From Whitmania pigra (taxonomy: Eukaryota; Annelida; Clitellata; Hirudinida; Haemopidae), in NCBI GenBank assembly GCA_021613335.1, contig JAJTWR010000431.1, positions 1,178,001-1,242,000 on the forward strand: DNA of 64,000 nt, in the 5' to 3' direction. A model generated the notes under the pieces. It had not been told where the DNA came from and did not search any database. It saw only the letters and a list, made by a program, of their open reading frames with translations. Of the stretch, positions 15,770 to 24,585 are shown piece after piece (position 1 is the first letter of the stretch; each line of letters begins with the position of its first letter). A program made the position numbers and the translations under genes.

Positions 15770-17173
15770 GTGCCTGAGAACGAGAACCCCCAGGCGAAAG
15801 CCTTCGAGGTCCACGACGCGAAGAAGCGCTTCGGCAGTCAGTGGGCCCTCGGCGGCGTGAGCTATGCGCTTCCGCGCGGGCGCTCGTTGCTCCTGACCGG
15901 AAGCAACGGCTCAGGCAAGACGACGCTCCTTCGCCTGCTCGCAAGCGCGATTGCCCCGAGCGCCGGACGGGTGCGCGTCTTGGGACTCGACCCGGCGCGC
16001 GACCGGGTGGCGCTCCGCTCCCAGGTAGGCCTCGTCTCCCACGCGAACTATCTTTACGAGGACCTGTCCGCAGAGGCGAACCTGCTGCTCGTCGCCCGCG
16101 CCTTCGGCATGGACGCGCCGCACGAGCGCACAAGGGAAGTCCTCGCCCGCGTTGGCCTTGCCGCGCGCAGCGCAAGCCCGGTGCGTCAATTCTCCGCCGG
16201 CATGCGCAAGCGCTGCGCCATCGCTCGCCTCCTCCTCAAAGCTCCGCAGTTGGCGCTCCTCGACGAGCCCTTCGGCGAACTCGACCCCCAGGGCATCCTC
16301 CACATGGAGGCGCTCATCCAAGAGCTGCGCGAGCGCGGGACGACCATCGTCCTCGCGACCCACCTCATCGACCAAGGGCTCGGCCTCACGGAAGAACGCC
16401 TCCACTTAGAACGTGGCCGGGTCACCGAGCCCACCAGCACCCCCGCCCTCCCCGCGAAAGCGCCGCCTCCAGCGCCGCCTTTGCCGAAGCCCCGAGGCTT
16501 CTTCGCGACGGTCGTCGATCTCGTCCGCAAGGATGCGCTCCTCGAATGGCGCACCCGGACCCGCCTCAACGCGCTTGTCTTCTTCGCCCTCGCGATGCTG
16601 CTCACCTTTTCGTTTGCCCTCGGCCCCGATACCGCCGCGCTGCGCCGCGCGACCGGCGGCTACCTGTGGCTTGGACTGCTCTTCGCGTCGGTCTTAGCGC
16701 TCGGCGAATCCTTCCGCGTCGAGCGGGAGAACAACGCCCTCGAAGGTCTGCGGCTCATGCCGATAGACCTGCGCGCGCTCTTCCTCGGCAAGGCCCTCGC
16801 CAACACCCTGCTCCTCTGGGGTCTCGCCCTCGTCCTCGCGCCGGTCGCTATCGGACTCTTCGACGCGGAGGTGCAAGGCAGCGTCGGTGCGCTCGCGCTC
16901 ACGCTCTTCGCAGGCTCGCTCGGCATCGCCGCGCCGGGCACGTTCTACGCGGCTATTGCCGCGCACGCGCGCGCTCGCGATGTGTTGCTCCCCCTCCTGC
17001 TTTTTCCTATGTTGATTCCGAGCCTGCTCGCTTCGGTCAAGGCGACGAACCTCATTTTCTTCGGCGATCCACTCGAAGAATTACCCTCATGGCTTACGCT
17101 TTCTTGCATCTTCGACGTGCTGTACTGGGCGCTGGGCCTCGCGTTGTTTCCGCGAATTCTTGAGGAGGACTGA
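15770..17173 (+). CDS. ccmAB: Heme exporter CcmA-CcmB fusion
   Basis: This is a 467-residue fusion. Residues 1-215 are the CcmA ATPase, with Walker A (GSNGSGKTTLL), signature-like QFSAGMRKRCAIARLL and Walker B (LALLDEPFGELD). A Pro/Ala linker (about 220-238) joins a CcmB-type membrane subunit of six segments (FATVVDLVRKDALLEWRTRTRLNAL). In most System I bacteria these are two proteins of the CcmABCD complex, which releases holo-CcmE. The start is a GTG. The stop overlaps ccmC by one base (TGATG). The frame runs cleanly through the linker, so the fusion looks real. Confidence 0.93.
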   Translation: MPENENPQAKAFEVHDAKKRFGSQWALGGVSYALPRGRSLLLTGSNGSGKTTLLRLLASAIAPSAGRVRVLGLDPARDRVALRSQVGLVSHANYLYEDLSAEANLLLVARAFGMDAPHERTREVLARVGLAARSASPVRQFSAGMRKRCAIARLLLKAPQLALLDEPFGELDPQGILHMEALIQELRERGTTIVLATHLIDQGLGLTEERLHLERGRVTEPTSTPALPAKAPPPAPPLPKPRGFFATVVDLVRKDALLEWRTRTRLNALVFFALAMLLTFSFALGPDTAALRRATGGYLWLGLLFASVLALGESFRVERENNALEGLRLMPIDLRALFLGKALANTLLLWGLALVLAPVAIGLFDAEVQGSVGALALTLFAGSLGIAAPGTFYAAIAAHARARDVLLPLLLFPMLIPSLLASVKATNLIFFGDPLEELPSWLTLSCIFDVLYWALGLALFPRILEED

Positions 17174-17949
17174 TGGCACTCTACTGGCTCGACACCTTCA
17201 CATCCGCGCAGCAGGTGCTGCTCTGGTCGCCGCTCGTCCTGCTGCTCATCGTCGTGGCGCTCATCATTACCCACCTCGTGTCCGCCGATTCTCGTCGTTG
17301 GACGTGGCGCGCCCTCGCGTACATCGCCGCCGGGATGTTCATCGTCCAAGCGTACCTCGCCCTCAAGTGGGTCCCGCAAGAGCGCTACATGGGAGAAACC
17401 GGGCGCATCCTGTACATCCACGTGCCGCTCATCGCGCTGTCGATGCTGGCGCTGACCCTCAACTTCGTCTGTTCGGTCATCTACCTCGTGCGAAAGTCTT
17501 TCCGCGTCGACTCGCTCGCGGAGGCCTCGGTGGCCATCGCCATGCTCTACGGCGCCCTCGGCACGCTCCTCGGCGCCATTTGGGCAAAGCCCACCTGGGG
17601 AACCTGGTGGACCTGGGACCCACGGCTCACCACTTCGGCGATTATGCTCGTAGTGTACATGGGCTACCTCGCGCTTCGCCGCTTCGTGGACGACCCAGAG
17701 CGCCGCGCCACCTGGTCCGCTGTCCTCGCCATTTTCGCGGCGGTGGACATCCCGGTGACTTACTATTCAGTGCGCTGGTGGCGCTCCATGCACCAGGTAC
17801 AGTCGAATCCGGCCACGGTGGATCCGGCCATGGTCATGGTACTTCGATGGAGCTACACCATGTGCCTTGCACTCCTCGTGGTGTTGCTTTACCAGCGTTA
17901 CCGGAGCGCTCTAGAGGACAGGCAACGGGAGCTCGGGACCACCCTGTAG
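17173..17949 (+). CDS. ccmC: Heme-handling protein CcmC
   Basis: This is a 258-residue inner-membrane protein with six segments, of the CcmC/CcsA superfamily. The periplasmic tryptophan-rich WWD motif is WGTWWTWDPRLTT. The two flanking heme-ligand histidines are visible in YIHVPLIAL and RWWRSMHQ. CcmC loads heme onto CcmE. It starts one base inside the end of ccmAB and is followed after 30 bp by ccmD. Confidence 0.95.
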   Translation: MALYWLDTFTSAQQVLLWSPLVLLLIVVALIITHLVSADSRRWTWRALAYIAAGMFIVQAYLALKWVPQERYMGETGRILYIHVPLIALSMLALTLNFVCSVIYLVRKSFRVDSLAEASVAIAMLYGALGTLLGAIWAKPTWGTWWTWDPRLTTSAIMLVVYMGYLALRRFVDDPERRATWSAVLAIFAAVDIPVTYYSVRWWRSMHQVQSNPATVDPAMVMVLRWSYTMCLALLVVLLYQRYRSALEDRQRELGTTL

Positions 17950-17979
17950 CTCGCGAGCGCCAACGAAAGGAGCTTCACC

Positions 17980-18114
17980 ATGGGGCACGTCACCGGCGGT
18001 TTTGGCTACGTCATCGCCTCGTACATCATCACCTGGGCAGCGCTCATCGCCTATTCGGCAGCGCTCGCCGTGCGTCGCCGTAACCAAACGCGCACACAGG
18101 AGCAAACGCCATGA
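17980..18114 (+). CDS. ccmD: Small membrane protein CcmD
   Basis: This is a 44-residue reading frame between ccmC and ccmE. A Shine-Dalgarno (AAAGGAG) lies 8 nt before the ATG and the stop overlaps the ccmE start (ATGA). One membrane helix (about residues 9-31, GYVIASYIITWAALIAYSAALAV) is followed by a basic tail (RRRNQTR). Size, topology and place match CcmD, which stabilises CcmC-CcmE within the CcmABCD complex. CcmD sequences are poorly conserved, so the call rests on context and topology. Confidence 0.85.
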   Translation: MGHVTGGFGYVIASYIITWAALIAYSAALAVRRRNQTRTQEQTP

Positions 18115-18587
18115 GCACCCTCTCGCGCTTCAAAGGACTCATCATCGCAGTAGCAGCCATCGGCATCGCCGGCGGCGCACTCGCGTACCTCGCTTGGGGC
18201 AATCTCGGCGACAACCTCATCTACTACGTGAGCCCCGGCGAACTCCTCGCCCGCGGGCCGAAGCTCAAAAACGCCACGGTGCGCCTCGGCGGCCTCGTGG
18301 TGCCGGGCAGCCTCCAGTGGAACGCCAACCATACCCAGCTCACCTTTCTCCTCGCCGACAGCACCGCGCCCGATGCCACAGCCGTGCGCATCACCTCCAC
18401 CACCACGCCCCCGCAGATGTTCCGCGAGGGCACGGGCGCCGTCGTGGAAGGCGCCCTCGACAACGCGCAGGTCTTCCATGCCACGCGGCTCATGGTGAAC
18501 CACGGCAACGAGTACAAGCCTCCCCAAGACAAGCAAGAGCTCCAAGCCATGTTGAAAGAGGTTGAGCGTCAACAGGCTAACCGATGA
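18111..18587 (+). CDS. ccmE: Heme chaperone CcmE
   Basis: This is a 158-residue periplasmic heme chaperone tethered by one N-terminal helix (about residues 8-28). The beta-barrel core carries VVPGSLQW and MFREGTGAVVEGAL. The heme-binding motif appears as VNHGNEYKPP, with the covalent-heme His and the Tyr four residues later (HxxxY), as in proteobacterial CcmE. It overlaps both ccmD and ccmF by 4 bp. Confidence 0.95.
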   Translation: MSTLSRFKGLIIAVAAIGIAGGALAYLAWGNLGDNLIYYVSPGELLARGPKLKNATVRLGGLVVPGSLQWNANHTQLTFLLADSTAPDATAVRITSTTTPPQMFREGTGAVVEGALDNAQVFHATRLMVNHGNEYKPPQDKQELQAMLKEVERQQANR

Positions 18588-20566
18588 CCCACTCACTCCT
18601 CGGTTCGAGCCTCGTCCTCTTTGGGCTCGCCTGCGCAGTCTTCACTGCTATCCTCGGCCTCGGTGCAGGTTTTCGCCAAGGACTGCGCGTGCGCTCCTGG
18701 GTGCGCTACGGCATGTATGGCTTTAGCGCCGCGATGGTCCTCGCCAACCTGGTGATGGTGAAGGCGCTCCTCGCGCACGACTTTTCGGTCAAGTACGTAA
18801 GCCAAGTCGGCAGCCGGAGCACGCCCGCAGTCTACACCGTCGTGTCTCTGTGGAGCGCCCTCGAAGGCAGCATTCTCTTCTGGGGTGCGGTGCTCGGCGT
18901 CTATGCGTTTGCCTTCGCGTATACCTACCGGGAAAGCCACCAGCGCTTCTCGACCATTTCGCTTGGGGTGCTCGGTGTCATCGCCACGTTCTTCGCCGTC
19001 CTCGTCGCAGGCCCGGCGAATCCGTGGACGAGCATCCCCAACCCAGCGCTCGACGGACCCGGCCCCAATCCACTCCTCCAAAACCACCCGCTGATGATCA
19101 TCCACCCGCCCATGCTGTACCTGGGCTACGTGGGACTCGCGATTCCCTTCAGCATGGCCATGGGCGCGCTCATTCGCGGCGAACTCGGCGACGCCTGGCT
19201 CGACCGCCTGCGCCGCTGGACGCTCATCCCCTGGACCTTCCTCTCGGTCGGCATCATCCTCGGCGGCTGGTGGGCCTACGCGGTGCTCGGCTGGGGCGGC
19301 TACTGGTCGTGGGACCCGGTGGAGAACGCGTCGCTCCTCCCTTGGCTCACCGCCACCGCCTACCTCCACTCGGCGATGGTCCTCGCGCGCCGCCGCTCGC
19401 TCAAGCTCTGGACGATTACCCTGTGCCTTGCGTCCTTTACGCTCACCATCCTCGGCACGTTCATGACCCGCTCCGGGGTCTTTAACTCGGTCCACTCCTT
19501 CACCCAGTCGACCATCGGCCCGACCTTCCTCGGCTTCATCACCCTCATCCTGCTCAGCTCCCTCGCGCTCATCGCTGGTCGCGGCCACCTGCTCCTCGCC
19601 GAAGAGCGACCGCGCGCGCTCGTCTCCCGCGAAGGCAGCATCCTCATCCAGAACCTCGTGTTCGCGGGCTTCACCTTCGTGGTGCTCCTCGGCACGCTCT
19701 ACCCGCTCATCACCGAAGGGCTCCTCGGCAAGAAAATCACCGTCGGCGAGCCGTACTTCAACCAGATGACCGCGCCCTTCGCGCTGGCGCTCATCTTCCT
19801 CATGGGCGTCGGCCCGCGCCTCCCCTGGGGCGAACCGAAGATCGGCGCCTCCCTGCGCCGCCTCGCCGCCCCCGGCCTCGCCGCTTTGGTCGCGCTCGTC
19901 CTCTCGCTCATCTTCGGCGCCCGCAGCATCACCGCCATTGCCGCCTTCACGCTCGGCGCTTTCGCGGCCGTCGCCTCGCTTCTGGAAGCCACCCTCCCGG
20001 TGCGCGCCGCCACCCCGGGCAACGCCGTGCAGGCCCTCTCTCGTTCACCTCGACGCATCGGCGCCCACCTCATCCACCTCGCCGTCGTCGCGGTCGCGGT
20101 CGCCATCGCCGCCTCCCGCACCTTCGAGGTCCACAGCACGCACACCCTGAAGCCCGGCGAGAGCGTCGCCCTCGGCGATGTCACCATTCGCTTCGACGGC
20201 CTCTCCCGCGGCGCCGAGCCGCACCGCGACTGGCTTGCCGCCGACGTCACCATCGTCAAACGCGACGGCACCACCCTCGTCCGCCACGGCAACGCCGCGC
20301 CCCGAATGAACTTCTACGCGCAGAGCACCGACCCCATCGGTACTCCGCTCGTCGAATCGACCCTCGTCCGCGACATCTACATTTCGCTCCTCGCCTTCGA
20401 CTCGAAGACCGGCACCGCGAGCTTCAACTTCTGGCTCTTTCCGCTCGTCGCCTGGCTCTGGTACGCGATTCCGCTCCTCGTCTTGGGTTCGCTCCTCTCC
20501 CTCTGGCCGAGCTTCAGGCGCATGGCCCGCGAGGCTCCGGCGACCGCGCAGGCGGCGTCGCAATGA
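18584..20566 (+). CDS. ccmF: Cytochrome c heme lyase subunit CcmF
   Basis: This is a 660-residue polytopic protein with the CcmF pattern. It has the WWD motif WGGYWSWDPVENASLLPWL, conserved His in NHPLMIIHPPMLYLGYVG, and a large periplasmic domain after about residue 500. It takes heme from CcmE and, with CcmH, attaches it to apocytochrome CxxCH sites. Length is normal for the family. It lies between ccmE and ccmG with 4-bp overlaps at both ends. Confidence 0.96.
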   Translation: MTHSLLGSSLVLFGLACAVFTAILGLGAGFRQGLRVRSWVRYGMYGFSAAMVLANLVMVKALLAHDFSVKYVSQVGSRSTPAVYTVVSLWSALEGSILFWGAVLGVYAFAFAYTYRESHQRFSTISLGVLGVIATFFAVLVAGPANPWTSIPNPALDGPGPNPLLQNHPLMIIHPPMLYLGYVGLAIPFSMAMGALIRGELGDAWLDRLRRWTLIPWTFLSVGIILGGWWAYAVLGWGGYWSWDPVENASLLPWLTATAYLHSAMVLARRRSLKLWTITLCLASFTLTILGTFMTRSGVFNSVHSFTQSTIGPTFLGFITLILLSSLALIAGRGHLLLAEERPRALVSREGSILIQNLVFAGFTFVVLLGTLYPLITEGLLGKKITVGEPYFNQMTAPFALALIFLMGVGPRLPWGEPKIGASLRRLAAPGLAALVALVLSLIFGARSITAIAAFTLGAFAAVASLLEATLPVRAATPGNAVQALSRSPRRIGAHLIHLAVVAVAVAIAASRTFEVHSTHTLKPGESVALGDVTIRFDGLSRGAEPHRDWLAADVTIVKRDGTTLVRHGNAAPRMNFYAQSTDPIGTPLVESTLVRDIYISLLAFDSKTGTASFNFWLFPLVAWLWYAIPLLVLGSLLSLWPSFRRMAREAPATAQAASQ

Positions 20567-21087
20567 AGCGCGGCCTCTCCATCGCGCTCGTCCTCGCAGT
20601 CTTCGGATTCTTGGTGGCCATTCTCTTCAAGGCCTTCGGCCACGACCCGCACGCAGTGCCCTTTGGCCTCGCCGGGAAGAAGGCCCCGGACTTCACCATC
20701 GCCCGCCTCGACAAAGCCACCAAGGTGTCGCTCTCCGAATTCGCTGGCCGCCCGCTCGTCATCAACTTCTGGGCTACCTGGTGCATCCCCTGCCAGGTCG
20801 AGCACCCCATCCTCTCTTGGGCTGCAGACACCTACCGCGACCGCGTGTCTTTCCTCGGCATCGTCTTCGAAGACACCGAAGCGGCCACCCGCGACTTCCT
20901 CGCGAAGCACGGCGAGTCGTATCTGCAACTCTTTGACCCCTCGTCCACCGTCGCCGTGGACTATGGCGTCGCTGGCGTGCCCGAGACCTACTTCATCGAC
21001 CGCAACGGCATCATCGTCGCCAAGTATGCCGCGCCCTTTTCCGACCGGGCGCTCTTCAAGAGTTACCTGGAGCGCATCCTCCCATGA
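20563..21087 (+). CDS. ccmG: Thiol:disulfide oxidoreductase CcmG/DsbE
   Basis: This is a 174-residue membrane-anchored thioredoxin. An N-terminal helix (residues 5-22) precedes a TlpA/DsbE fold with active site WATWCIPCQVE (CxxC = CIPC) and the cis-Pro region GVAGVPETYFID. The GVAGVPETF-like stretch is diagnostic of CcmG. It keeps apocytochrome and CcmH cysteines reduced. It overlaps ccmF and ccmH by 4 bp. Confidence 0.95.
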   Translation: MKRGLSIALVLAVFGFLVAILFKAFGHDPHAVPFGLAGKKAPDFTIARLDKATKVSLSEFAGRPLVINFWATWCIPCQVEHPILSWAADTYRDRVSFLGIVFEDTEAATRDFLAKHGESYLQLFDPSSTVAVDYGVAGVPETYFIDRNGIIVAKYAAPFSDRALFKSYLERILP

Positions 21088-21563
21088 GGCGCACGCTGTC
21101 TTTCCTCGCGCTCGCCGCCGCCCTCGCCTTCGCCCAGGAGCGCGCGCCCACCCGCATCGGCTCAACGCCCTTGGAGCCGGCCCTCGAAGCCCGCGTCCAG
21201 CGCATCGGCAAGTCGCTACGCTGTGCCGTTTGCCAGGGCGTCTCCATCGCCGACTCCCCGGCATCGATGGCGCGCGCGCAGCTCGACAAAGTGCGCGAAC
21301 TCGTCGCCGAGGGCGCAAGCGACGCGGCGATTCACGACTACTTCATCGAGCGCTACGGCGAGTGGGTGCTGATGGAGCCGCGGAAATCCGGTTCGACGCT
21401 CCTCGTGTGGCTCTTGCCGCTACTCCTCGTGCTCGGCGGCGGCTGGGGCATCGTCCGCTACGTGCGCAACTCCTCGCGTCCTCCGCCCCCGCCGAAGGAT
21501 AAACGGTCGCCTCCCAAGGATGACCCGTTGGTCGACGAGGTCCGCTCCGAGGTCGACCGATGA
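21084..21563 (+). CDS. ccmH: Cytochrome c maturation protein CcmH
   Basis: This is a 159-residue protein with a signal peptide, the redox motif LRCAVCQG (the CcmH RCxxCQ pattern), the three-helix bundle typical of the family (VRELVAEGASDAAIHDYFIERYGEWVLM), and a C-terminal membrane helix. It presents reduced apocytochrome to CcmF. The CcmI-type TPR domain is a separate gene immediately downstream. Confidence 0.95.
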   Translation: MRRTLSFLALAAALAFAQERAPTRIGSTPLEPALEARVQRIGKSLRCAVCQGVSIADSPASMARAQLDKVRELVAEGASDAAIHDYFIERYGEWVLMEPRKSGSTLLVWLLPLLLVLGGGWGIVRYVRNSSRPPPPPKDKRSPPKDDPLVDEVRSEVDR

Positions 21564-22417
21564 ATTTCACCTCGCTCCCCGAAGCGCCCAGCATCGCCAT
21601 CGCCTGCGGCATTGCCGTCCTCGCTGCCGTTGCCGCGCTCTTCTACAACCGCCGCCGCGCCGACGTGCCGCTCGCCGAGCGCGCCGCCGACCTCGACACG
21701 CTCTACGAGGCGAAAATCGCCGAGCTTCGCGACCACAAGAGCACCGCCGAACTCCTCCCCGACGAGCTTCGCGCCGAAACCCAAAGCCGCCTGGAGCGCG
21801 AGGCCGCCGCCCTGCTCCGCGCGCGCCGAGAGCTTCCAGCGGCGCCGCCGCAAGCTGCTTCGCAGACCCGCCCGCTACTCCAAGGCATCCTCATCGGCGT
21901 CGTCGCGTCGGGCATGGCCGCACTCATCTTCAGCAACCTCACGCCGACGCCGAGCGCCGCCCCACCAGCAGCAGCACAAGCCGCCGCGCCAGACCCGCGC
22001 ATTGCCAAGCTCTCCGCCGCGGTGAATGCGAACCCGAACGACTACGACTCCCTAGCCGAGCTCACGCTGCTCCTCATGCGCCGCCAAGCCTTCGACGAAG
22101 CCGCGCCGATGTCGGTACGTTTGTCGAACCTCGACCCGTTCAACGTCCGAGGGCGCGTCGCCCGCGAAGTCTACAGCGCGCTGGAGAGCCCCAGCCTCCA
22201 AGCGGCGCGACCGTTTATTGACCGCCTCCAGTCGCTCGCCACCCGCTACCCCGAGGCCTACGACGCGCACTTCTTCGCGGGCCTCATGCTCGCCGACTCC
22301 GGTGCGCACGCCGAAGCTGCCGATGAGCTCGATCGCTACCTCGCTAAAGCCCCCGAGGGCGACCGCCCTCCGATGCTCAAAAATGTCGTTCAAGAGCTGC
22401 GGAGCCGCACCCGATGA
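21560..22417 (+). CDS. ccmI: CcmI-like TPR protein of cytochrome c maturation
   Basis: This is a 285-residue protein with an N-terminal membrane helix (about 9-27), a charged region with CcmI-like spacing (LYEAKIAELRDHKS...DELRAETQSRLEREAAALL), a second helix (about 112-132) and C-terminal TPR-like helices. This is the topology of CcmI/CycH, which chaperones apocytochrome c C-termini. It overlaps ccmH and the CysQ-like gene by 4 bp each. Sequence conservation is weak, as usual for CcmI, so context carries part of the call. Confidence 0.85.
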   Translation: MNFTSLPEAPSIAIACGIAVLAAVAALFYNRRRADVPLAERAADLDTLYEAKIAELRDHKSTAELLPDELRAETQSRLEREAAALLRARRELPAAPPQAASQTRPLLQGILIGVVASGMAALIFSNLTPTPSAAPPAAAQAAAPDPRIAKLSAAVNANPNDYDSLAELTLLLMRRQAFDEAAPMSVRLSNLDPFNVRGRVAREVYSALESPSLQAARPFIDRLQSLATRYPEAYDAHFFAGLMLADSGAHAEAADELDRYLAKAPEGDRPPMLKNVVQELRSRTR

Positions 22418-23229
22418 GCGCCTGGGCGCGCGAACGCGACGTCGCCTGTCAATTAGCTCGCGAGGCCTCGGCCCTCATCCTTCGACACTACGCCTCTGAG
22501 TTTACAGTCATCCAAAAGCCCGATGGCGGCGGGCCCGTCACCCCAGCAGATATGGAAGCCAACGCGCTCATCGTTCAGGGGCTGCGGCGGGCCTTCCCCG
22601 AGGACTCCATCATCGCCGAGGAGAGCGGCCTCGAAGACGTCACCCAGTCCGAGCGCCGGTGGTACATCGACCCGATAGACGGCACCCGCGAGTTCGTCGC
22701 GCGCAATGGCATGTTCGCGGTCCACATCGGCTTTTCGGTAGGCGGCAAACCGGTGCTGGGCGTGGTGGCGGAACCGACCGCAGATAAGCTCTACGTGGGA
22801 ATCCCCGGCGAGGGGACCACGGTCCAAGTTGGAGCTGGGGCGACCCGGAGCTACCAAGGGCACCCGCCGCCGGAGGACCGGAAGATTCGACTCGTCGTCT
22901 CCAGGTCACACTATTCGGCGAAGCTCCAGCGGCTCGCCGAGCACCTCGGTGTCGAAGAGGTGCGCATCCAGGGCTCGGTCGGACTCAAGGCCGGGCTCAT
23001 CGTCGAGGAACTTGTGGACCTCTACGTGCATGCGAGCCGCCGCAGCGCAAGGTGGGACATTTGCGCACCCGAAGCAATTTTACGGGGAGCAGGCTATGCA
23101 TTGGTCGGCCTCCGAGGAGAGCCGTACAACTACGATTCAACCGAGCTGGAAAACAGTGACGGAATATTGGCGGGACACCCGAAAATTATCGCCAAGTTAG
23201 TACCGACAATTTCAAAATTTTTTAAATAA
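22414..23229 (+). CDS. CysQ-like 3'(2'),5'-bisphosphate nucleotidase / inositol monophosphatase family
   Basis: This is a 271-residue metal-dependent phosphatase. Metal-site motifs are EESG (near residue 70), WYIDPIDGTREFVARNGMFAVHIG and, near the C-terminus, SARWDICAPEAIL. The DPIDGTREF form with an acidic EESG favours the CysQ group, which dephosphorylates PAP from sulfate assimilation, over inositol phosphatases. Its start overlaps ccmI (ATGA), making it the last gene of the ccm operon; the pairing has no obvious mechanistic reason. Confidence 0.88.
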   Translation: MSAWARERDVACQLAREASALILRHYASEFTVIQKPDGGGPVTPADMEANALIVQGLRRAFPEDSIIAEESGLEDVTQSERRWYIDPIDGTREFVARNGMFAVHIGFSVGGKPVLGVVAEPTADKLYVGIPGEGTTVQVGAGATRSYQGHPPPEDRKIRLVVSRSHYSAKLQRLAEHLGVEEVRIQGSVGLKAGLIVEELVDLYVHASRRSARWDICAPEAILRGAGYALVGLRGEPYNYDSTELENSDGILAGHPKIIAKLVPTISKFFK

Positions 23230-23280
23230 TGTAATGATGTTTTAGTGAACTCGATAATTCGCGAGATTAACATTCTCAAG

Positions 23281-24441
23281 ATGGAGTTCGTCAACGGCGA
23301 TTTCAGCATAACGCCGCTCCCGGAGTTACTCCAGGTACTCATCAGGGAGAACGTTACCGGTCTTCTGACCTTCGAGAGTGGCCTTGCTCGTAAGCGCGTC
23401 CACTTAGAGGACGCCGCCGTGGTGAACAGCTCCACGAACTTGGCTCGGGAATACCTCGGCCAATTCCTCATTAATTTGGGGCACCTCACCGAGGAGCAAT
23501 TCGAGGCTGCCTACCTCGCGCAGCGCACCCACCAGATCTACTTTGGCCGCATTCTCGTGGAGCGCGGGCTGATCAGCGACGAGGTGATGCGCACAGTGCT
23601 CGCCATGAAGTTCCGCGAGACCATCCTCGACGCCTGTACCTGGACCGAAGGTACCTTCAATTTCCAAGCGGGCATCACTATCTCCGCAGAAGACCGCCTC
23701 GACGTCCGGGTTCCACTCACCGACATCGAGCGCGAAATCCCCCTGCGCCGCGAAGCGTGGCATCGGATCCGCGGGGCCTTCCCCCGCGGCGACCTCACCC
23801 TGAACCTCGACCGCTCACGCCTCATCGAGCCCACCCGGCCCGGCAGCCTCGACGATGAGATGTTCAAGCTCATCGAGAAGAACAAGACCATAGATGAGAT
23901 GATCCTCCATCTCCACACCACCGATTTCTTCTTCTTCAACCGGCTCTACGCCTATCTGCAGGTCGGCGCGATTACGGTGAAGCCGCCCGACGACCTCCAA
24001 TTCTCCGACAGCACGCTCGCCGCCATCGACGAGCATCTGGAGGAAGCCGTCGAAGCGGACAACTCCACGAATTACCTCGACGCCTTCATCCAGGCTTGGC
24101 GGGCCCAAGAATCCTCGCCGACGCCGGGCGACACCACCTTCCTGCGTACCCTTGAGGAGAGCTGGCACGCCCGCCTCGGGGCCGAACTCCTCGACCATCC
24201 CGGGCCGCTCACGCTTGGAGTCCCCCGCGAGTCTCTCGCCGGGCTACAACTGAGCGCCGCAGAGCGGTATCTGCTGTCCCGCATCGACGGCACCCGCTCC
24301 GCGGGCCACCTCGTGCGCATCGCGCCCCTGCGCGACTTTGAGACCATGGCTTTCCTCGCGTATTTCGTGTCCCAGGGCTGGGTCTCGCTGCCTTCGACCC
24401 TTGTGAACTCGCGGCTCGCAAGCATCTCAAAGCGCGCGTAG
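23281..24441 (+). CDS. DUF4388 domain protein
   Basis: This protein has 386 residues from the ATG at 23281; a GTG at 23245 would add 12. The N-terminus is a DUF4388/PATAN-like domain (GDFSITPLPELLQVLIRENVTGLLTF), followed by a second region (GQFLINLGHLTEEQFEAAYLAQ) resembling the start of type IV pilus GspE-N/MshEN-like helices. The rest is helical and unassigned. DUF4388 proteins are abundant in Myxococcota and are linked to signalling and motility, but this one has no informative neighbour. Confidence 0.75.
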   Translation: MEFVNGDFSITPLPELLQVLIRENVTGLLTFESGLARKRVHLEDAAVVNSSTNLAREYLGQFLINLGHLTEEQFEAAYLAQRTHQIYFGRILVERGLISDEVMRTVLAMKFRETILDACTWTEGTFNFQAGITISAEDRLDVRVPLTDIEREIPLRREAWHRIRGAFPRGDLTLNLDRSRLIEPTRPGSLDDEMFKLIEKNKTIDEMILHLHTTDFFFFNRLYAYLQVGAITVKPPDDLQFSDSTLAAIDEHLEEAVEADNSTNYLDAFIQAWRAQESSPTPGDTTFLRTLEESWHARLGAELLDHPGPLTLGVPRESLAGLQLSAAERYLLSRIDGTRSAGHLVRIAPLRDFETMAFLAYFVSQGWVSLPSTLVNSRLASISKRA

Positions 24442-24515
24442 CGAGGGCCGGAGTTTCGCAGGCTTACGCTGGCGACTCCTCGACAATCTCCACTTCTACG
24501 CCCGACAAAAACGAA

Positions 24516-24549
24516 GCTCCCCTCAGCCGCAAGTGCGACCAAGGGGAGC
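24516..24549 (-). terminator. Intrinsic terminator of the lectin-like lipoprotein gene (copy 1)
   Basis: Read on the minus strand, GCTCCCCT pairs with AGGGGAGC around an inner GTCGC/GCGGC stem, followed by TTCGTTTTT. It lies about 37 bp after the stop codon. The same two-part hairpin occurs behind copy 2 at 26564-26596. Confidence 0.8.
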
Positions 24550-24585
24550 CAGAATTATTGATTTCTTTATTTAGGCGACAATGCC

